DNA of 64,000 nt from an uncultured bacterium (GTDB lineage Bacteria > Vulcanimicrobiota > Xenobia > Xenobiales > Xenobiaceae): contig CAKUBG010000011.1 of NCBI GenBank assembly GCA_934636825.1, positions 1-64,000 on the forward strand, written 5' to 3'. Shown here piece by piece: positions 8,920 through 17,529 of the stretch (position 1 is its first letter; every line of letters begins with the position of its first letter). The position numbers were made by a program, and so were the translations under genes. The notes below the pieces were generated by a model. The model ran no database searches. It was not told the DNA's origin and saw nothing but the letters and a program-made list of their open reading frames with translations.

Positions 8920-10137
8920 CTAAGCAGCTTCAGCCTCTTCTTCAGCTTCGGCAGAATCGTCAATAGCTGGATCGCAGCCTTCTAACCCAGTATTGACAAA
9001 CACTTCTTCAACTAATTCCCGGCGCAACTTTTGATCGGAAGTAAGTTTAGACCAGTTGTCTTCACAAGAATAGAAATCGCGCAAATAATATTTATAAGCT
9101 TCATCATCTTCAGCAATTTGCTGGCGGAAATCGATCCAAGTTTGAGGCAAAGTGGGCCCTTCAATAGCCTCTGTACGACAGCCTTTTCCTGGATCGACAT
9201 AATTTAAATCCCAACTCAAATTTTCAACTACACCAGTTTTTTTATTAAATTCCCAAGTAGTACGGCGATAGTTGGCATAATATCCATACTTTTGAGCTAT
9301 TGAGCCAACAATAATTATAGGCACAGTTTCGGTATCGCTTATACAAAGAGTGTGCAATTCATTGCGATGAGTGTGGCCGGAAGTAACTATTACATGGCAA
9401 TTTACATTGGAAAGAATTTTATGAAAAGTTTTTAACGATTCATCATCCCACATGGATTTGTGGTTGTAAGCATCAGTGCAAGGAGGCACGTGACAAACGA
9501 TAGCAGCTGTAGAATTTTCCGGCACTGCCGACAGAGCAGCAGCCAACCAGCTTAAAGTACGCTCGCGCTGACTCTTAAGTTCGGCGGGAGGGCACGAATT
9601 TATAGAAGAAAAAATAAGTGAATTGAGACTAATCCAAGTGACATTTCCCATACGTTCGGGATAAACACCGTTGCCCAATTCGTCTAAATAATATTTATCT
9701 CCCATAGCTTTACGCCATAAATCCATAGTAGGGCGCATATTTTCCGGATCGGTACTGTAATTTATATAAAAATCGTTATTGCCATAAGCTACCAATACAG
9801 GTTTGCCTTCTTTAACTAAAGGCTCTAAATAAGAAGAACAAAAGTCAGCTACCCTTTTATTGAATTGCAAATTGTCCAATTTTTTATTATCGACTAAGTC
9901 GCCGCTTAAAATGTAAAAAGAAGCTAAATCATCACGACGACCGGCAGCAAAAGCCTCGTCCCAAACGGAGCGGGGCGTGTGACTGTCTCCCAGATGGATA
10001 TCCGACCAATGGATAAAAGATACACTTTGAGTTTCTGGAATATCGGCTTTTTCGGCAACAGGCTTGGCGTAAGCATTAGCCACAAAAAGCAAAAGCAAAA
10101 TAGTTAGCAAACTTAATACTTTTTTGCTGGAACGCAT
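8920..10137 (-). CDS. Secreted calcineurin-like metallophosphoesterase
   Basis: A 405-residue exported phosphoesterase with a clear signal peptide (residues 1-24, ending in AYA). The dinuclear metal motifs are all present in order: SDIHLGD, SGDLVDN, YGNNDF, CHVPP and SGHTHRNE. The spacing and the Asn-Asn-Asp form resemble acid sphingomyelinase-like phosphodiesterases, so a lipid or nucleotide phosphodiester substrate outside the cytoplasm is plausible but unproven. The C-terminus is acidic (EAEEEAEAA). It is divergent from a second, cytoplasmic metallophosphoesterase and convergent with mfd. Confidence 0.88.
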   Translation of the reverse strand: MRSSKKVLSLLTILLLLFVANAYAKPVAEKADIPETQSVSFIHWSDIHLGDSHTPRSVWDEAFAAGRRDDLASFYILSGDLVDNKKLDNLQFNKRVADFCSSYLEPLVKEGKPVLVAYGNNDFYINYSTDPENMRPTMDLWRKAMGDKYYLDELGNGVYPERMGNVTWISLNSLIFSSINSCPPAELKSQRERTLSWLAAALSAVPENSTAAIVCHVPPCTDAYNHKSMWDDESLKTFHKILSNVNCHVIVTSGHTHRNELHTLCISDTETVPIIIVGSIAQKYGYYANYRRTTWEFNKKTGVVENLSWDLNYVDPGKGCRTEAIEGPTLPQTWIDFRQQIAEDDEAYKYYLRDFYSCEDNWSKLTSDQKLRRELVEEVFVNTGLEGCDPAIDDSAEAEEEAEAA

Positions 10138-10236
10138 ATTGGTAGTTGGCCTTTCACAAAAATTTTTAACTGCAATATTTTAGCAAGTCTTTTGACAACC
10201 TTTGTGAAAACCGAAAAATAAAGTATTCTGCCTATC

Positions 10237-10265
10237 TTGCGCAAAAAAATAAGTCTTTGTATAAT
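10237..10265 (+). promoter_or_regulatory. Sigma-70-type promoter for the cytoplasmic metallophosphoesterase
   Basis: TTGCGC at 10237-10242 and a perfect TATAAT at 10260-10265 with a 17-bp spacer predict transcription from about 10272. The first in-frame start codon after that is TTG at 10275, which suggests a leaderless or nearly leaderless message. Confidence 0.65.
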
Positions 10266-10274
10266 TGCGGTGTT

Positions 10275-10988
10275 TTGAATATTTACGCATTAAGTGATTT
10301 ACATTTATCTTTCGGCAATGATAAAGCCATGGACATTTTTGGCGAAAAGTGGCGTTGCCACTGGCAAAAAATTGCCGACAACTGGAACACCCTGGTAAAA
10401 CAAGACGATATTGTTTTGGTAGCCGGCGATATTTCTTGGGCTATGCGCCCTCCTGAAGCACAACAAGACCTACATTGGCTTACCGGTTTAAGTGGCAAAA
10501 AAGTGCTCATTCGAGGCAATCACGATTATTGGTGGCAAAGTATTAGCCGTTTGCGCGATACTTACCCTGAGCTTATTTTTGTCCAAAACGATTCTGTCAA
10601 TATCGATGGGGTCAGCATTTGCGGTTCACGTGGTTGGGCTTTACCAACTTCTCCAGAATACGACGCCCAAGACGAAAAAATTTTTCAGCGTGAGTTGGCC
10701 CGATTGGAGCTTGGCTTAAAAAGCTTAGATCCACAAGCCAATTTACGCTTAGCTATGATGCACTATCCTCCGCAAGCAGGCGCTATGCAAGTTAGCCAGT
10801 TTAGCGCTTTGCTAGAAAAATACAAAGTAGACGCTTGTGTTTTCGGTCATATCCATAATTATACCAAACCAGGTTTGAGTTACAGTCAAAATGGAGTAAA
10901 TTATTACTTAACTTCAGCCGACTATTTAGACTTTAAACCAGCTCTAATTTGGAATGGCCAAGAGTTAACTCCGCCTGAACTATTTTAG
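10275..10988 (+). CDS. Cytoplasmic metallophosphoesterase
   Basis: Calcineurin-fold phosphohydrolase of about 237 residues with no signal peptide. Metal motifs in order: SDLHLSF, AGDISW, RGNHDYWW, HYPP and FGHIHNY. It resembles the predicted phosphohydrolases of COG1768; the substrate is unknown. An upstream TTG at 10257 would extend the frame by six residues, but it lies inside the promoter (its -10 box is 10260-10265). I therefore place the start at TTG 10275, where the conserved sequence LNIYALSDLHL begins. A strong terminator follows. Confidence 0.88.
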   Translation: MNIYALSDLHLSFGNDKAMDIFGEKWRCHWQKIADNWNTLVKQDDIVLVAGDISWAMRPPEAQQDLHWLTGLSGKKVLIRGNHDYWWQSISRLRDTYPELIFVQNDSVNIDGVSICGSRGWALPTSPEYDAQDEKIFQRELARLELGLKSLDPQANLRLAMMHYPPQAGAMQVSQFSALLEKYKVDACVFGHIHNYTKPGLSYSQNGVNYYLTSADYLDFKPALIWNGQELTPPELF

Positions 10989-11016
10989 AAAAAAACTATT
11001 TACTTTGCAAAACAAC

Positions 11017-11061
11017 CCGGCGCACTTACTGTTAAACTTGAGAGCGCCGGTTTTTTTGTTT
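11017..11061 (+). terminator. Intrinsic terminator after the metallophosphoesterase
   Basis: Stem ccggcgc (11017-11023) with gcgccgg (11044-11050), followed by seven T, G and five more T. Confidence 0.85.
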
Positions 11062-11152
11062 TTAGGTGAATCGACTCGACAAGGGGAAAAATAGCTCTTA
11101 GCCAAAGATCTACGTGAGGTTTTTCCTTACCTTTTTAAGGGGGTTTTGTCTT

Positions 11153-11866
11153 ATGTCTTTAAAAAAAATTGCTTGCAAGAGTGCCGCTTGTTTAGGGATT
11201 TTAGTTGCAAGTTTGTGTTTTATCAGCCAAGCTCAAGCCGACCAAGAGCCTCCCTACAAAGTCGGCCAAATAGTGCAAACTATACGCGCCGATCTTGATG
11301 GCGACAAGTATTGCGAAGCTATCAGTCTGAAAGTATTTAAAATCGATCAGGATAATAACGCTTTTGCTAAATTAGTAATAACCGATCGCCATGGAAAAGT
11401 GCTGGGCAGAAGTCCGGAGATAGCTTCTTACAAAGATGCTCGCGCTATGGGATGTTTTGTATGGGCAAGCTCCAAATTAGAAACAGCCGGACAGATAAAA
11501 GGTGATAAGCCTCAAATATTTGTTTCTGTACCACGCACAGATGTTCGTCCAACTGTCTTTGCTATCTGGACTTGGGATAAAGACAAACGCACTCTTACTT
11601 ATGAATCCAGTCAATGTTTAATGGGCAAAGACTCCAACAATACGTTCTATTGGAGTAAATTACCTCAGGATTACGGCCCTCGCGCCCGTTGGATCGAAAC
11701 TTTATCTAATCCTAGCGGTCAACTTAAACCAAAAGTTATTGTGGGTAAGGTTTTTGAATATAACGAAAATGCCAACCAATGTAAATTTGGCCGCGCTGAG
11801 TTTACTATCGAAAATAAAACTCTAAAACTTAGCCAATGGCTTCCCAACGAAAGTGTCGAAAAGTAA
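11153..11866 (+). CDS. Secreted protein of unknown function
   Basis: A 237-residue protein starting at ATG 11153, preceded by a strong AAGGGGG site. The same frame is open from GTG 11114, but that start lacks a ribosome binding site and would bury the signal peptide. The signal peptide runs about residues 1-29 and ends AQA-D. The mature part begins with an Asp-rich loop (DLDGDKYCEA) like the calcium loops of EF-hand or FG-GAP proteins. No catalytic motif or family is recognised. It ends 12 bp before the amidohydrolase gene, so the two are probably cotranscribed. Confidence 0.8.
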   Translation: MSLKKIACKSAACLGILVASLCFISQAQADQEPPYKVGQIVQTIRADLDGDKYCEAISLKVFKIDQDNNAFAKLVITDRHGKVLGRSPEIASYKDARAMGCFVWASSKLETAGQIKGDKPQIFVSVPRTDVRPTVFAIWTWDKDKRTLTYESSQCLMGKDSNNTFYWSKLPQDYGPRARWIETLSNPSGQLKPKVIVGKVFEYNENANQCKFGRAEFTIENKTLKLSQWLPNESVEK

Positions 11867-11878
11867 AAAAACACAACT

Positions 11879-13081
11879 ATGCCACATACAGAGCGCCTTC
11901 CTTTAATATTTGACCATCATAATCACTTAAGCTTCAGCGCTATGCTTAGTTGCTTTCCTTATGTCGGTCAATACACTTCAAAAGAAGATATGTTGGCTTA
12001 TCTGCGCTCTTGTGCCGATCCAGGTAGTGCTTTAACTGTAGTTGTCGGCTTGCGCAATGAGGCTATAAAACTTACCGAAGCCGATTTGCGCTCTTTTCCG
12101 CCGATAGTTTTTCTCAACAATTGTTTGCACGGCTACACTTGCAATGCTAAGGCCGCCGGCATACTCAGAGAAGCCCATATAGAGCCCTACCCAAGCACCG
12201 CTAGACAAGCCGAAAAGGAAATGGCCAAACTATTTTTCTTTTTCTCGGAAAGTCCAGCTCTAGACACGGGTGCCGAGCGTCTAGTTTCGGCCTTTCAGCG
12301 GTGCATAAGTGATTGGCGCAGCGCCGGACTTTATGGCGCAGAAGATATGATGTATACGCTTCCCTATGCTTGCGACGATAAGCTTAGCTTAAGCTTTAAA
12401 GTAAAAACTCGGCGGCCTTGGCGTGAAAGCGACAGCCAAAGCGATAAAAGGATACGTCTTAAGCTCTTTGCCGACGGTGCTTTAGGAGCTGGCACCGCTG
12501 CTATAAGCGAAGGCTACATTCAAGGTGGCCATCCAGTTCTGATTTACGAAGATAGCGAGCTGGCTAGCATTTTGCAAAGGTGTATAGCTCTGGAGGCAGA
12601 TACTGCCATACATACTATAGGAGACGAAGCTATTGCTCAGGTGCTGCGCGTTTTGCGAACTTATTGTTCTAAGCCGACGGGCTGTCGCTTTAAATTGCGC
12701 TTGGAACATTGCCAATTTATCACTTTAGCCCAAGCTCAAGAGTGCAAACAATTAGGAATAACGCTTTGTATTCAACCTAATTTCAGCGGCGATTCGTTAT
12801 TCTATGCTGGTAAACTCAGTTCAGTTTTGTGCCGACGCAACAACCCACTGCGTATGCTTATCGATCAAGTGGGCTTTTTGCCGGGAAAAGACTTGCTTTG
12901 GGGGTCAGACGGTATGCCTTCTGGATTGGCTCCGGCTTTACAAAGCGCCCTCTTCCCTCCTTTTCCGGAGCAAGCTCTCACTATAGAGGAAGTACTAGCC
13001 GGTTATAGCGCCGATCAGAGCTTTGGTTATCAAGAATACATTATCGACGAAAAATGCCAAAGCGTATCGGTTAAGCAGTGA
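11879..13081 (+). CDS. Amidohydrolase family 3 (YtcJ-like) metal-dependent hydrolase
   Basis: A 400-residue TIM-barrel metallohydrolase. Visible family marks are an N-terminal metal motif in DHHNHLSF, LKLFADGALGAGTA on a core strand, DTAIHTIGDEA with the metal His, LRLEHCQF, IQPNF, and the final metal Asp in LLWGSDGMPS. These match amidohydrolase family 3, whose members cleave C-N bonds in diverse amides. The N-terminus is shorter than typical (around 530 residues) because the usual beta-sandwich part is reduced. The substrate is unknown. It follows the secreted protein gene by 12 bp. Confidence 0.85.
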   Translation: MPHTERLPLIFDHHNHLSFSAMLSCFPYVGQYTSKEDMLAYLRSCADPGSALTVVVGLRNEAIKLTEADLRSFPPIVFLNNCLHGYTCNAKAAGILREAHIEPYPSTARQAEKEMAKLFFFFSESPALDTGAERLVSAFQRCISDWRSAGLYGAEDMMYTLPYACDDKLSLSFKVKTRRPWRESDSQSDKRIRLKLFADGALGAGTAAISEGYIQGGHPVLIYEDSELASILQRCIALEADTAIHTIGDEAIAQVLRVLRTYCSKPTGCRFKLRLEHCQFITLAQAQECKQLGITLCIQPNFSGDSLFYAGKLSSVLCRRNNPLRMLIDQVGFLPGKDLLWGSDGMPSGLAPALQSALFPPFPEQALTIEEVLAGYSADQSFGYQEYIIDEKCQSVSVKQ

Positions 13082-13175
13082 AAGCTTATTTTAGCTCGAA
13101 AGACCGTTCGTCGCTTTTCTGCAGGTTTTGCAAGGGGCGGCGAGAATTGAGCGGCCTTCTTGGAGATGATTTGCA

Positions 13176-13709
13176 ATGATTAATAACACAGAAATTCTTT
13201 ATGCAGGCAAATTCATAAATTTAGTGCGCGAAGGACGCTGGGAATATGCCCAGCGTAGCAAAAATGTTACCGGCATTGTAGCTATAGTAGCCTGTACTCC
13301 CAATGGAGAAGTGGTACTGGTAGAACAAGAACGTATTCCCTGTCACGGAAGAGTTATTGAATTTCCGGCCGGCTTAGTGGGAGACAAGGCCGGTTGCCAT
13401 TCCGAAAGTTTGGAAGAAGCGGCCCAACGCGAACTGGAAGAAGAAACCGGCTATCGAGCCGAAAAGATGGTTTACTTGACTGAGGGTCCGGCTTCAGCTG
13501 GCATTACTTCAGAAATTATCACTTTTTATTTAGCTCAAAATATCAAGAAAGTTGGCCCTGGCGGTGGCGACAGTAGCGAAAAGATCCAAGTGCATTTAGT
13601 GCCTCTGGACGACGTCGAAGAATGGCTTAAAGTAAAAATGGCTGCCGGTATCCAAGTCGATCTCAAAGTTTTTACAGGTCTGTATTTCTTGTTAAACAAA
13701 AAAGCATAA
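13176..13709 (+). CDS. NUDIX hydrolase, ADP-ribose pyrophosphatase type
   Basis: A 177-residue NUDIX enzyme that likely hydrolyses ADP-ribose or related nucleoside diphosphate derivatives to AMP plus sugar phosphate. The Nudix box is present as E-x7-REL-EEE-TGY after FPAGLVGD. The first part is two residues longer than the canonical G-x5-E spacing. The upstream VLVEQERIP segment and FPAGL are typical of ADP-ribose pyrophosphatases. It stands between the amidohydrolase and an L,D-transpeptidase with short gaps, in a possible loose operon. Confidence 0.9.
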   Translation: MINNTEILYAGKFINLVREGRWEYAQRSKNVTGIVAIVACTPNGEVVLVEQERIPCHGRVIEFPAGLVGDKAGCHSESLEEAAQRELEEETGYRAEKMVYLTEGPASAGITSEIITFYLAQNIKKVGPGGGDSSEKIQVHLVPLDDVEEWLKVKMAAGIQVDLKVFTGLYFLLNKKA

Positions 13710-13742
13710 CTGAACTTTAGCGGACAGCTTTTACATTATATT

Positions 13743-15518
13743 ATGACTACTTGTCAATCGGCGCAGAGTAAGAAGAGCTTCGCTTGGGGAGTTTTTCCCA
13801 TAGCATTAGCGGTTATCGGCTTTGCGCTGCTTCTTTTAATATCACTTTATATTTATAAATCAGGTCATTTTCAAATTGACAGCGTCACTATAGGCGATTT
13901 GAATTTGGCCACACAAGCTCCCAAAGTGGGTATGAAATTGGCTGTAGCCGATTCAGCTCCCGAGCTTTGTATCAATTACTCCGGCCTACCTCCTGCCCCC
14001 ATACAAATTACCGTAGACGGACAAGAACTCAAAGTCGGCAACGATTGGCTGTTGGGACGAGCTTCGGCTAAGCCAAGTGCTTTAGCTGATGGAGAACATG
14101 TTTTCGCCATAAAATCGGGGCAATTTGACGAACGCTGGCTAGTAGTTATAGATACAATACCTCCCAAAGTGAGTATTTCTCACCCTATAGCCGGTTATAA
14201 ATCGAATAAAAATAAAATCACTTTACAAGGCACTGCCGATCAGCCGGGTGCAGTCGTTACAGCCTCCATAGGTGAACATTCTGTAACCACTCAAGCCAAC
14301 GAAAAAGGATTTTTCTGCTTAACTTTAGCTACAAAACGCGGCGTTTGTACCATTAATTGGAATGTTCATGATGAAGCTGGCAACTCAGTTTCCGGCCAAC
14401 GCAAATTTATTTGCGACTTTGAGCCTCCTCACGTAGAGCCAGTTATAGAGCAAGCTCCAGTAACTGCAGCTAGTGGTAAGAGTTACGGTCGCATAGATGT
14501 TGGTCCCAAAGATCCTTACACCATTTTCATAAGCAAAGATCTTACTCTGGATGTAAAAGCTACCGATGCTGATTCTGGAGTGGCCAAATTAGATATTTAT
14601 GTAGATGGTGATTTGCGCCAAAGCGTCAACAATACAGAATTTACTGTAATTAAAGTAGAAGCCGACGGTCAAATGAGCAAAGAAGTGGTCTCGGCTCAGC
14701 CTAAGGAAAGTGACTCCGATTCGGAAGCGCCTTCCCAGGCTGTTTCTGCCCCCAAAACGCTCAACTACCGTTACAAATTACCTACGCTTTACGAAGGTAC
14801 TCATTTAGCTGAAGTAATCGTTTATGACAATTTTGGCTTATCGACTAAACGCGGTATAACCTTCGGATTGAATACTACCGAAAAGTACGGGCAAGCTCCT
14901 TTGGGTTTAGGAGCCGTGGGCGACGATGTTGCGGAGTTGCAACGTCGTTTAGCTTTGCGAGGCTACTTACAAGAAGGCTACGTAAAAGGTAAGTTTGACA
15001 AAAAAACCCAAGAAGCGGTCATGCACTTGCAAGCTGAGGCCAATTTAGGCCAGGATGGTATAGCAGGTGTTTTGGTGACTAGCGCTCTAAGCACCCGTTT
15101 ATATGTAAACTTATCCCAATATTCTCTGGTACTAGTAGACGAAGCAAATAACGCTCGTTACTACCAAATAGCTATAGGAGTTGACGAGCACCCTACTCCT
15201 CTGGGAGCCTACTTTATTTCCGATATGGCTAAAGATCCCACTTGGTTACCTCCCAATTCCGAATGGGCTAAGGATGCCAAGCAAATTCCTCCTGGCCCTA
15301 ACAACCCATTGGGTACGCGTTGGATTGGCTTTGGCGACTCTGTCGGCTTCCACGGTACTCCTTATCCTGATACTGTCGGTACTAAGGCTTCTCACGGTTG
15401 TATGCGCATGACGATTCCTGATATTGAAGATCTTTATGAGCGTGTCAATGTCGGCACCCAAGTGTGCATATTTAAAGGTGATGAAGATGATCCTATTATC
15501 AAACGCTACTGGCCCTAA
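13743..15518 (+). CDS. L,D-transpeptidase with Ig-like and peptidoglycan-binding domains
   Basis: A 591-residue cell-wall enzyme. Residues 20-42 form one membrane anchor. Residues about 140-235 and 265-380 look like bacterial Ig-like folds (IDTIPPKVSISHPIAGY opens the first). Residues about 385-440 are a PG_binding_1 module (VAELQRRLALRGYL). The C-terminal YkuD catalytic domain carries the SHGCMR motif, with nucleophile Cys553 and His551. YkuD enzymes cross-link meso-DAP residues of peptidoglycan (3-3 links) or attach proteins to it. The anchor and Ig stalk should hold the catalytic domain outside the membrane. A strong terminator follows. Confidence 0.93.
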   Translation: MTTCQSAQSKKSFAWGVFPIALAVIGFALLLLISLYIYKSGHFQIDSVTIGDLNLATQAPKVGMKLAVADSAPELCINYSGLPPAPIQITVDGQELKVGNDWLLGRASAKPSALADGEHVFAIKSGQFDERWLVVIDTIPPKVSISHPIAGYKSNKNKITLQGTADQPGAVVTASIGEHSVTTQANEKGFFCLTLATKRGVCTINWNVHDEAGNSVSGQRKFICDFEPPHVEPVIEQAPVTAASGKSYGRIDVGPKDPYTIFISKDLTLDVKATDADSGVAKLDIYVDGDLRQSVNNTEFTVIKVEADGQMSKEVVSAQPKESDSDSEAPSQAVSAPKTLNYRYKLPTLYEGTHLAEVIVYDNFGLSTKRGITFGLNTTEKYGQAPLGLGAVGDDVAELQRRLALRGYLQEGYVKGKFDKKTQEAVMHLQAEANLGQDGIAGVLVTSALSTRLYVNLSQYSLVLVDEANNARYYQIAIGVDEHPTPLGAYFISDMAKDPTWLPPNSEWAKDAKQIPPGPNNPLGTRWIGFGDSVGFHGTPYPDTVGTKASHGCMRMTIPDIEDLYERVNVGTQVCIFKGDEDDPIIKRYWP

Positions 15519-15554
15519 ACGATAGAAAACTAATCTATACTAACGTTACACACA

Positions 15555-15603
15555 AAAAAATAGCGGGTAAGTGAAAGAAAATTTCGCTTACCCGCTATTT
15601 TTT
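15555..15603. terminator. Bidirectional terminator between convergent genes
   Basis: A 22-bp stem (15555-15576 with 15582-15603, one G-T pair) starting in A6 and ending in T6. It serves the L,D-transpeptidase gene on the plus strand and the FtsB-like gene on the minus strand. Confidence 0.92.
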
Positions 15604-15615
15604 ATAATTTGCAAA

Positions 15616-16056
15616 CTAGAAAATCAGAGGGCCAAAAAAAGTGAAGAAAAAGCCTGAAGGCCTGCGTCCAGGCTCATATGTTCCAGCGGAAATTTTATTT
15701 CTGCTAGAAGCAGCTTCGTTATCAGGCATTCCTTTAACTACATAGGCCACTTCGCCTTTGCTTACCATGCCCAACTTTTCTCTGGCCGCATCTTTTACTC
15801 CGTCGGCTTGTTGCAAACGGGTCTTCTTTTTCTCCAAGATGTCGACTTCAGCTTGAACTTGAGCAACATCGCGCTCACATTCTTCCAATTGAGCCAACTT
15901 AGTACGATACTCTTGGCGTTGTTCGGAAATAATCACACACCCATAGTAGACGCCTACAATAAGCAAGACCAACAACACTGCGCCAAACGCACCATTTATA
16001 AAAAGAGAAGACCTTAAAAAACGTCTAAGTTTCGTTATCAAAACCGCCCCAGCCAT
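15616..16056 (-). CDS. FtsB/DivIC-family septum formation initiator protein
   Basis: A bitopic division protein. It has a basic N-terminus, one membrane helix (FGAVLLVLLIVGVYYG), a coiled coil of about 45 residues, and the family motif AREKLGMVSKGEVAYVV. FtsB/DivIC proteins bridge FtsL and FtsQ in the divisome. The tail after the motif is about 35 residues longer than usual, rich in Gly, Pro and Phe. The frame is open from TTG 16089, but I prefer ATG 16056 (MAGAVLITK) because the extra residues (Gly/Val) are unlike the family. Neither start has a good ribosome binding site. Confidence 0.85.
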   Translation of the reverse strand: MAGAVLITKLRRFLRSSLFINGAFGAVLLVLLIVGVYYGCVIISEQRQEYRTKLAQLEECERDVAQVQAEVDILEKKKTRLQQADGVKDAAREKLGMVSKGEVAYVVKGMPDNEAASSRNKISAGTYEPGRRPSGFFFTFFGPLIF

Positions 16057-16172
16057 TTTGTCGGAAGAAAATACCCCCACCCCCAACAAAAAGAAACCGC
16101 AGGAATATTCTAGCTTGCTTTGAACGTTTTCCTGCTTTTTCAGCTAGGCCTTAAAAAATTGGCCCAAAAAAA

Positions 16173-17174
16173 CTACTTTTTGCTATCGGCTTTGGAAGTA
16201 GCAGGCGCAGCTCCAGACTGTTTTTCCACTTGGTTAAGTCCGGGAGCTTCTCCATCTTTAGGCATAGCACTACTGAATCCGGCTCCGGCCTTAGGTACAA
16301 CTCTAGGTCTGAAAACACGACTTTTACGATCAAAAATTCTTAAGTCTTCCATGTCTTCATCCAAAAAGCGCACTGCATAAACCCAAACGGTTCTATCATC
16401 GGCCACAATTACAGAGCCGTCTTTTATATTCATATAAGCTTGGCCTTCAATACGCCCTTTGCCCAAAACTTCTATATTTTCCGGCAATTTTTCTTTGGGA
16501 CTAACTACGATAGAACCTACATAGTTAATTTGAGCTACATCCATGCCATTATCATCATGACGAATATCGGCAACAGAATATTTAAGACGGTGCTCTAAAA
16601 CTAAAGATTTACCGGAAACAGTATCCAAAGGATAGTTAATTACCCAGCGACTATCCCAGGGCTCGCCTATACGTACTCTTTTGTTGGGACGGCCAATCCA
16701 CAGAGAAGATAAAAGCTGAGCGGTGTGCGTTTCGTCTACTAAATTTGATTTGCGACCTTTGATAAGCTCGAACCCCTCGATAACGCCCTTAGGACTCAAA
16801 CGCATAGTAAAAATATTCTCCAAGAATGAAGCCGGCTTATTAACTCCGATTTGAGCCAATTTGGCTTCTTTTACTAAATAATTGACTACAGGTTGAGCTC
16901 CACCGCGCTCAGTTTTTTCGATAAAGCTGAGAGCTAAATCGTATACATCAGGCTGAACACTATCATCTATTTCTAAGTTGGGAGTTTCACTTAATCCTCT
17001 TATTTCACGCCCATTTAAAAGCATAGAAACAACATTGACCACATCGGCTTTGCCTTCTTGAAGTTTTAAAGGCATAGAAATGCCGAAAAGACCTCTGCGC
17101 ATGTCAGGAATAAACAATAGAGCCAATATACCGACAATTATTACAGAGCCTATGACAAAGGCTATTCGTTTCAT
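16173..17174 (-). CDS. Membrane-anchored protein of unknown function
   Basis: A 333-residue protein from ATG 17174 (MKRIAFVIGS), with GGGA upstream. The frame is open 35 codons further, but that extension is unlike a normal N-terminus. Residues 3-22 are a membrane anchor or signal peptide; the rest is predicted outside the cytoplasm. It has mixed alpha/beta content, with segments such as IGEPWDSRWVINYPLD, and a low-complexity C-terminal tail (Ala, Pro, Ser, Lys). No family is recognised. It lies upstream of the FtsB-like gene on the same strand with an 83-base gap, so cotranscription is likely and a cell-envelope role is possible. Confidence 0.75.
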   Translation of the reverse strand: MKRIAFVIGSVIIVGILALLFIPDMRRGLFGISMPLKLQEGKADVVNVVSMLLNGREIRGLSETPNLEIDDSVQPDVYDLALSFIEKTERGGAQPVVNYLVKEAKLAQIGVNKPASFLENIFTMRLSPKGVIEGFELIKGRKSNLVDETHTAQLLSSLWIGRPNKRVRIGEPWDSRWVINYPLDTVSGKSLVLEHRLKYSVADIRHDDNGMDVAQINYVGSIVVSPKEKLPENIEVLGKGRIEGQAYMNIKDGSVIVADDRTVWVYAVRFLDEDMEDLRIFDRKSRVFRPRVVPKAGAGFSSAMPKDGEAPGLNQVEKQSGAAPATSKADSKK

Positions 17175-17529
17175 AAATATAAATCCCATCAACCAAATTA
17201 AACAACAAAATTGCGTTACCGGATCTGTTATTCCTGCCCGATCAAGTAAACGCTCTCTACTCTGCGCGATAAGTTTCAAAACGAAGAATAAAAGGACTAG
17301 ATATCACGTAACAATACAAAATGTTATTATATAGTTTTTATTTTACTACATTTAGTAGAGGACATTTATAGTTGATACAATAGGTGGGAGTTGATTCTTT
17401 GGTTTTAAATTGATAGAGTTGAAACGCGTGCTCACGGAAAAAAAACGCGCGACCAGGTGTTTTTAACGTGTTCTTGTTCTGTGTGTAGAGCCTTACTTTG
17501 TACAGAAAGTTTGAGCCATCTGAATATAT
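17175..17529. other. Divergent intergenic region
   Basis: Between the minus-strand membrane-anchored protein gene and the plus-strand EamA transporter gene. It is A+T-rich with possible -10 elements on both strands (tataat on the minus strand near 17330, gatacaat on the plus strand near 17375). I found no well-spaced -35 partner, RNA gene or repeat. Promoters for both genes probably lie here. Confidence 0.4.
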
